Origin: CAYGHG01 sp964349515
GTDB taxonomy: Bacteria > Oederibacteriota > PGYV01 > CAYGHG01
DNA length: 6,081 nt
Assembly (NCBI GenBank): GCA_964349515.1
Contig: CAYGHG010000135.1
Coordinates: forward strand, 1 to 6,081
Direction of reading: 5' to 3'
Shown here: piece by piece, positions 4,424-6,081 of the stretch
Layout: every line of letters starts with the position of its first letter
How positions within the stretch are numbered: position 1 is the stretch's first letter
Notes under the pieces: model-generated
The model's input: the letters and a program-made list of their open reading frames with translations, nothing else
The model's database searches: none
Told to the model about the DNA's origin: nothing
Program-made: the position numbers and the translations under genes

Positions 4424-6081
4424 TAAAAAAAGCTTTAACCGGGGTTTTGTTGTTTCTTGCCTTGTGTACCGTTCCTCTTACAGCTGATGAAAGGATAGAT
4501 TCCTTTGGCGTGGAAATTTCAGTTAAAAAAGATTCTTCAATAGACATTATTGAGACTATCGTTTACAACACGGGCGGGCTGCAGAAACGCGGGATTTTCA
4601 GGGACATAAGACTGCTCTCATACAGCGGAGAAAAACTCGGGATTTCGGGTGTGACGGTTACGGATAGTGCCGGAGAAAAGTATCAGGTAAAGAAAACCTT
4701 TTCCGGTGATATTATCAGGATAAGAATAGGAAACCCTGATGTTACTTTTTCCGGGCAGAAAACTTACATTATCAAATACACCATAAGCGGAGCGCTGGGG
4801 GAGTTTGAGGAATATGATGAGATATACTGGAACGCCACGGGCCACAGCTGGCCCTTTCCGATAGAAAAGGCGCATGTAACAGTCCGTGTTCCCGAGGGAG
4901 CGTCCATAGTGCAGTCGGCAGGTTACTACGGGCCATACGGTGCAAAAACCTCGCTTCGCAGGGAAGAAGCCGCAGTGTTCAGCCACTCTGAAAGACTTGC
5001 CCCGGGCGAGGGTGCTACAGTTGCCGTTGGTTTTTCAAAAGGGTTTGTAAAACATAAAAAAATCTACGCCGTTATTTTGAAAATTGTTTTTATCCTTTTT
5101 GTAATCATGCTGCCTATAACGGTATTCATAAAAATGTACCACCACTGGCATGAGTATGGCCGGGACCCGGTGTCAGGCAGGCCGATAATACCATATTATG
5201 AAGTGCCTCATGAAATGACGCCGCTTGAATCCGCGGCGCTGACAGCAGATTATCTTGCGGCAAACTCGCTTTCTGCGGAAATAATTTATCTTGCCGTAAA
5301 GGGATTTCTCACCATAGAAAAAACAGAGGAAAAACAGTTTATAGGTGTAAAGGAAGATTACCTACTTACTAAAACAGGCCATGAAGGGAATATTTCAGAA
5401 GCGGGTCGGAAATTAATGGAAGCAATTTTTGAAGGCCGCAGAAGCATAAAGATTTCATCGCTGAAGGATCAGTTTTACACTAAAATACCCGGCATTACCT
5501 CTGCCGCGGTTGAGTCTATTGTGTCAAAAGGATTTTATAAAAGCAACCCTAATAAGGTAAGGGCGAAATACGCGGGTTTCACGGTACTTGCCATGTTTGC
5601 AGCCTTTTTTCTGCCTTTTCTCATCATGTGGAGCAGGGTGTTGGGGAATCCGCAGAACATGGCGGCCATAACCGTGAGCGGAGTTATTTCGGCAGTCGTA
5701 GTCGCGATATTCGGCTGGCTGATGCCGGTCAGAACAAGAAAGGGGCTTGAAGCATACGAGCACCTGCTGGGCTTGAGGGAGTACATAGACATAGCGGAAA
5801 AAGACAGGATTAAGTTTCACAACGCGCCTGAGAAAAAACCGGAAGTTTTTGAAAAGTTCCTGCCGTATGCCATGGTATTCGGGCTTGAAAAACAGTGGGC
5901 AAAAGAGTTTGAAGGCATTTACACGCAGCCCTCGGGCTGGTATTCTGACCGCACCATGAGAACCTTCAGTGCGGGCGCTTTTGCAGTCAGCATGAAAAGC
6001 TTTTCCGATTACTCGAGCAGGACCATGTCCTCCTCGCCAAGCTCAAGCGGCGGCGGAGGTTCTGGTGGAGGCGGTTCCTCC
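4420..6081 (+). CDS. DUF2207 (YciQ-like) membrane protein, 3' end outside window
   Basis: An uninterrupted reading frame of 554 codons to the window edge, starting at GTG (4420-4422), with GGAGGT at 4408-4413, 6 nt upstream. The GTG overlaps the lemA stop (GTGA). Residues 1-22 form a signal peptide (IKKALTGVLLFLALCTVPLTA). About 23-210 is the extracytoplasmic DUF2207 domain, including GIFRDIRLLS, YWNATGHSWPFPIEKAHVTV and PEGA. Membrane helices follow at about 214-238, 388-406 and 414-436. Between the first two, a probably cytoplasmic part has YGRDPVSGRP (246-255), PHEMTPLESAALTADYL and a helical winged-helix-like region. After the last helix come EHLLGLREYIDIAEKDRIKF and KFLPYAMVFGLEKQWAKEF, typical of the family. 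The protein ends in a Ser/Gly-rich tail (from about 532), usually the extreme C-terminus, so few residues are missing. Function is unknown; association with LemA is recurrent. Confidence 0.92.
   Translation, partial: MIKKALTGVLLFLALCTVPLTADERIDSFGVEISVKKDSSIDIIETIVYNTGGLQKRGIFRDIRLLSYSGEKLGISGVTVTDSAGEKYQVKKTFSGDIIRIRIGNPDVTFSGQKTYIIKYTISGALGEFEEYDEIYWNATGHSWPFPIEKAHVTVRVPEGASIVQSAGYYGPYGAKTSLRREEAAVFSHSERLAPGEGATVAVGFSKGFVKHKKIYAVILKIVFILFVIMLPITVFIKMYHHWHEYGRDPVSGRPIIPYYEVPHEMTPLESAALTADYLAANSLSAEIIYLAVKGFLTIEKTEEKQFIGVKEDYLLTKTGHEGNISEAGRKLMEAIFEGRRSIKISSLKDQFYTKIPGITSAAVESIVSKGFYKSNPNKVRAKYAGFTVLAMFAAFFLPFLIMWSRVLGNPQNMAAITVSGVISAVVVAIFGWLMPVRTRKGLEAYEHLLGLREYIDIAEKDRIKFHNAPEKKPEVFEKFLPYAMVFGLEKQWAKEFEGIYTQPSGWYSDRTMRTFSAGAFAVSMKSFSDYSSRTMSSSPSSSGGGGSGGGGSS

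Noticed and set aside
4618..5820. Minus-strand open frames of 85-122 codons
   Set aside because: All are antisense to the DUF2207 gene, which is open throughout with recognisable domains and coherent codon use.

Overview
The window is an ordinary-looking stretch of a bacterial chromosome. It has dense short operons, near-consensus AGGAGG ribosome binding sites 4-8 nt before most starts, moderate GC content, and frequent ATA (Ile) and AGG (Arg) codons. No rRNA, tRNA or lineage marker is present, so I cannot place the organism; an uncultured or candidate-phylum bacterium is possible but only a guess. There is no CRISPR array, transposase, phage gene or clear defence system.

Region 1 (1-2222, + strand) is a run of four genes. 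First comes a DUF2975-type membrane protein (75-575), then a small YozG-like Xre regulator (631-840). A zinc-free MDR oxidoreductase (855-1829) and a 100-residue membrane protein with a Cys-Gly-Cys-Gly-Cys motif (1844-2146) follow. A sigma70-like promoter precedes the first gene and a stem-loop with a T run follows the last. The best new observation here is a 17-bp sequence, 15 of 17 identical in two copies, containing TTAAT-N5-ATTAA. One copy overlaps the -10 box of the first gene and the other lies before the regulator, each exactly 25 nt from its start codon. It is a candidate autoregulatory operator.

Region 2 (2223-2975, - strand) is a lone metallo-beta-lactamase-fold hydrolase, convergent with region 1. 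It has its own promoter and a strong minus-strand intrinsic terminator at 2242-2284.

Region 3 (2976-3290) is a 315-bp divergent intergenic region. It holds a GC-rich palindromic repeat in two inverted copies (REPIN/MITE-like), a short degenerate heptamer repeat and a small hairpin between them, and promoters facing both ways.

Region 4 (3291-6081, + strand) is a tight operon. It encodes a glutathione-peroxidase-family protein with an N-terminal export/anchor segment, then LemA, then a DUF2207 membrane protein. The DUF2207 gene starts at a GTG overlapping the lemA stop and runs off the window a few residues before its expected Gly/Ser-rich end. The peroxidase has a second ribosome binding site and ATG exactly at the start of its catalytic domain, so it may be made in both exported and cytoplasmic forms. 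LemA and DUF2207 are recurrent neighbours thought to act together at the envelope; the peroxidase suggests a link to oxidative or envelope stress, which is inference.
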